Positions 60,661 through 64,000 of a stretch of DNA of 64,000 nucleotides are shown here, piece by piece. The position numbers and the translations under genes were made by a program. Origin of the DNA: Babylonia areolata (Eukaryota > Mollusca > Gastropoda > Neogastropoda > Buccinidae); the NCBI RefSeq assembly GCF_041734735.1, contig NC_134907.1:7410596-7474595 (forward strand), read 5' to 3'. A model generated the notes under the pieces. That model ran no database searches and was not told the origin of the DNA. It saw only the letters and a list, made by a program, of their open reading frames with translations. Numbering within the stretch: position 1 is the first letter of the stretch; each line of letters opens with the position of its first letter.

Positions 60661-63143
60661 TCCAGTCCCTCTTAGTCTCTGTCTGGCCCTCTCCTTGTCG
60701 TCCAGTCCCTCTTAGTCTCTGTCTGGCCCTCTCCTGGTCGTCCAGTCCCTTAGTCTCTGTCTGGCCCTCTCCTGGTCGTCCAGTCCCTTAGTCTCTGTCT
60801 GGCCCTCTCCTGGTCGTCCAGTCCCTTAGTCTCTGTCTGGCCCTTTCCTGGTCGTCCAGTCCCTTAGTCTCTGTCTGGCCCTCTCCTTGTCCTCCAGTCC
60901 CTCTTAGTCTCTGTCTGGCCCTTTCCTGGTCGTCCAGTCCCTCTTAGTCTCTGTCTGGCCCTTTCCTGGTCGTTTAGTCCCTCGTTGTCTCTGCCTGGCC
61001 CTTTCCTTGTCGTCCAGTCCCTTAGTATCTGTCTGGCCCTTTCCTTGTCGTCCCTCTTAGTCTGTCTGGCCCTTTCCTGGTCCTCCAGTCCCTCTTAGTC
61101 TCTGTCTGGCCCTTTCCTGGTCGTCCAGTCCCTCTTAGTCTCTGTCTGGCCCTCTCCTTGTTGTCCAGTCCCTCTTAGTCTCTGTCTGGCCCTTTCCTGG
61201 TCGTCCAGTCCCTTAGTCTCTGTCTGGCCCTCTCCTGGTCGTCCAGTCCCTCTTAGTCTCTGTCTGGCCCTTTCCTTGTCGTCCAGCCCCTCTTGGTCTC
61301 TGTCTGGCCCTCTCCTGGTCGTCCAGTCCCTCTTAGTCTCTGTCTGGCCCTCTCCTGGTCCTCCAGTCCCTCTTAGTCTCTGTCTGGCCCTCCTTGTCGC
61401 CCCTCTTAGTCTCTGTCTGGCCCTCTCCTGGTCGTCCAGTCCCTTAGTCTCTGTCTGGCCCTCTCCTGGTCGTCCAGTCCCTCTTAGTCTCTGTCTGGCC
61501 CTTTCCTGGTCGTCCAGTCCCTTTTAGCCTTTGTCTGGCCCTTTCCTTGTCGTCCAGTCCCTCTTAGTCTCTGTCTGGCCCTCTCCTGGTCGTCCAGTCC
61601 CTCTTAGTCTCTGTCTGGCCCTTTCCTGGTCGTCCAGTCCCTCTTAGTCTTTGTCTGGCCCTCTCCTGCTCGTCCAGTCCCTCTTAGTCTCTGTCTGGCC
61701 CTCTCCTTGTTGTCCAGTCCCTCTTAGTCTCTGTCTGGCCCTTTCCTGGTCGTCCAGTCCCTTAGTCTCTGTCTGGCCCTTTCCTGGTCGTCCCGTCCCT
61801 CTTAGTCTCTGTCTGGCCCTCTCCTGGTCCAGTCCCTTAGTCTCTGTCTGGCCCTCTCCTGGTCGTCCAGTCCCTTAGTCTCTGTCTGGCCCTCTCCTGG
61901 TCGTGCAGTCCCTTAGTCTCTGTCTGGCCCTCTCCTGGTCGTCCAGTCCCTCTTAGTCTCTGTCTGGCCCTTTCCTGGTCGTCCAGTCCCTCTTAGTCTT
62001 TGTCTGGCCCTCTCCTGCTCGTCCAGTCCCTCTTAGTCTCTGTCTGGCCCTCTCCTTGTTGTCCAGTCCCTCTTAGTCTCTGTCTGGCCCTTTCCTGGTC
62101 GTCCAGTCCCTTAGTCTCTGTCTGGCCCTCTCCTGGTCGTCCAGTCCCTTAGTCTCTGTCTAGCCCTTTCCTGGTCGTCCCGTCCCTCTTAGTCTCTGTC
62201 TGGCCCTCTCCTGGTCCAGTCCCTTAGTCTCTGTCTGGCCCTCTCCTGGTCGTCCAGTCCCTTAGTCTCTGTCTGGCCCTCTCCTGGTCGTGCAGTCCCT
62301 TAGTCTCTGTCTGGCCCTCTCCTGGTCGTCCAGTCCCTCTTAGTCTCTGTCTGGCCCTTTCCTGGTCGTCCAGTCCCTCTTAGTCTTTGTCTGGCCCTCT
62401 CCTGCTCGTCCAGTCCCTCTTAGTCTCTGTCTGGCCCTCTCCTTGTTGTCCAGTCCCTCTTAGTCTCTGTCTGGCCCTTTCCTGGTCGTCCAGTCCCTTA
62501 GTCTCTGTCTGGCCCTCTCCTGGTCGTCCAGTCCCTTAGTCTCTGTCTGGCCCTTTCCTGGTCGTCCTGTCCCTCTTAGTCTCTGTCTGGCCCTCTCCTG
62601 GTCCAGTCCCTTAGTCTCTGTCTGGCCCTCTCCTGGTCGTCCAGTCCCTTAGTCTCTGTCTGGCCCTCTCCTGGTCCAGTCCCTTAGTCTCTGTCTGGCC
62701 CTCTCCTGGTCGTCCAGTCCCTTAGTCTCTGTCTGGCCCTCTCCTGGTCGTCCAGTCCCTTTTAGTCTCTGTCTGGCCCTTTCCTGGTCGTCCAGTCCCT
62801 CTTAGTCTCTGTCTGGCCCTTTCCTGGTCCTCCAGTCCCTCTTAGTCTCTGTCTGGCCCTTTCCTGGTCCTCCAGTCCCTCTTGGTCTCTGTCTGGCCCT
62901 TTCCTTGTCGTCCAGTCCCTCTTAGTCTCTGTCTGGCCCTTTCCTGGTCGTCCAGTCCCTTAGTCTCTGTCTGGCCCTTGTCGTCCAGTCCCTCTTAGTC
63001 TCTGTCTGGCCCTCTCCTGGTCCTCCAGTCCCTCTTAGTCTCTGTCTGGCCCTTTCCTGGTCCTCCAGTCCCTCTTAGTCTCTGTCTGGCCCTCTCCTTG
63101 TCGTCCAGTCCCTTAGTCTCTGTCTGGCCCTCTCCTGGTCGTC
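60661..63143. repeat. 38/40-bp tandem array, about 64 copies
   Basis: The unit reads GTCCAGTCCCTCTTAG then TCTCTGTCTGGCCCT then CTCCTGGTC. Two length classes (40 and 38 bp) differ by CCCTCTTAG versus CCCTTAG. A higher-order unit of 9-10 monomers is marked by TCTCCTGCTC at 61662, 62011 and 62398 (spacings 349 and 387, differing by one monomer). Unit lengths are not multiples of three and all three frames are open for long runs. Confidence 0.97.
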
Positions 63144-63429
63144 CTTTCTCTCTGTGTGTCCTGCCTGTCTTTTTCTCTTTGTGTTGATGTCTCTCTTGTC
63201 TGTCTTTTTTTTTTTTCCGTTTGTGTCCCTCTCTGTGGATGGGTGTGGGTAAGGAGTATGTTGTCCCTCTTCCTGTTCGCCCTCTCTCTCTGTCTCACCC
63301 ACCCCCCACCCCTTTGTCTCTCCCCTTCCCTCCCTCCCTCTCTGAATGTGTGTGTGTGCATCTCTGTCTGTCTGTTTTGTTATGTTTTATGTTCACTCTC
63401 TCTTTCACTGTGTATGGTTATCCTTGTCC
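63144..63429. repeat. C/T-rich and TG-rich end of the composite block
   Basis: CTGTGGATGGGTGTGGGTAA and (CTCT)n/(CACCC)n tracts match the C/T-rich parts of U1-U5, so the composite block resumes after the 38/40-bp expansion. Confidence 0.7.
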
Positions 63430-63870
63430 TTTCGCCTATATTCCTGTGGTTGGTGTGTGTTGATACTATCAATTACAGCAGTTTCTATGTGTGAAGACTA
63501 TAAAATTACTGTAATTTGTATGCTCCGACACCATAAAAGTAACTGTAGTGACTGTGGATACTGAAAAAATAATTGTGGCTGGCATAAGTAAATATACTAT
63601 AAAATTACAGCTGTTAGTATATATTATTATATACATTGGTGTAAAATATTACTGTTACCAGTATTTGTGGATGCAATAAATTCCTGTGACTAGTATGTTT
63701 GGATACTATAAAGTTACTGCTGTATGTGTAGATACTAAAGAATTATTGCAGTTAGTATGTGGGGGTACCATAACATGTGTGGAGAATGTAGGGGTACCAT
63801 TATATTATGTGTGGATATTTTGAAATCACTGTGGTTTGTGTGTGGAAAATACAAAATGATTGTGTGTATG
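63430..63870. repeat. 33-bp minisatellite, seventh stretch
   Basis: Diverged units such as GACTATAAAATTACTGTAAT and GTTAGTATGTGGGGGTACCA. The array appears to fade out before the window ends. Confidence 0.8.
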
Positions 63871-64000
63871 GTTAAAACTAAAAAGTAAAAAATTTAACAA
63901 AAGTGTGCTTTCAGTGGATGAAACGATTCCTTTTTGAGACTGGTCATGTGGTCATGACATTTTTTTGTTTTTTTTTTTGTTTTTACATGCGACAAAATGG

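Noticed and set aside
59969-60715. 248-codon L/S/P-rich frame
   Set aside because: It reads through the CCACCCACCCATCTCTATCT minisatellite. Other frames are open too.
61276-61878. LVSVWPSPGRPVP-type repeat frames
   Set aside because: They come from the 38/40-bp array. The unit lengths shift the frame, and open runs simply switch from one frame to another.

Overview
This window looks like nuclear DNA from an animal, most likely an invertebrate. A mollusc, perhaps a marine snail, is my guess from the repeat style; no protein supports it. The DNA is AT-rich, with long poly-A/T and (TG)n tracts, spliceosomal-type splice signals and many tandem arrays. I found no convincing protein-coding gene. 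The long open frames lie in low-complexity or tandem-repeat DNA, and most are open in two or three frames at once. I saw no tRNA, rRNA, transposase, reverse transcriptase, virus-derived element or CRISPR array.

Left part (1 to about 31 kb): a candidate transcription unit on the + strand. A CpG-rich, promoter-like stretch (about 1560-2095) holds an unusual cluster of ACGT cores (CRE, E-box and HRE-like sites). It has a TATA-like box at 2061 and a probable non-coding first exon ending at a near-perfect splice donor (AAG|GTGAGT, 2228). That exon carries a perfect 14-bp hairpin. A probable acceptor follows at 5749. After a G-rich, C-poor minisatellite tract (8.0-10.5 kb), the stretch from 13.2 to 28.3 kb holds about 24 copies of one architecture: AT-rich spacer, usually a G-run block, a 3'-splice-site-like sequence (often with a branch-point match), then a C-rich segment of about 100-600 bp sharing CCTGTCC motifs. 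The first three copies are recognisable tandem duplicates of about 1 kb. I read this as a tandemly amplified exon cassette, possibly a many-exon non-coding RNA. This is the most interesting candidate system here, and it remains an inference.

Middle part (30.6 to 46.6 kb): a chain of unrelated tandem arrays. These are a 31-bp repeat interrupted by other sequence, a 77-bp array (6 copies), a C/T-rich array of about 49 bp (16 copies), a dispersed repeat of about 200 bp, an array of about 67 bp (17 copies) with an open frame on the - strand, and a degenerate 80-bp satellite of roughly 105 copies (37.9-46.6 kb).

Right part (46.6 kb to the end): a composite higher-order repeat. Stretches of a 33-bp minisatellite alternate with six copies of a block of about 1 kb made of a unique segment, a (TG)n-rich segment and a C/T-rich segment. 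In the last copy the C/T part has grown into a 22-bp array and then a 38/40-bp array of about 64 copies, which has its own higher order. The 33-bp repeat resumes at 63.4 kb. Two of the large units are near-identical, which points to recent turnover.
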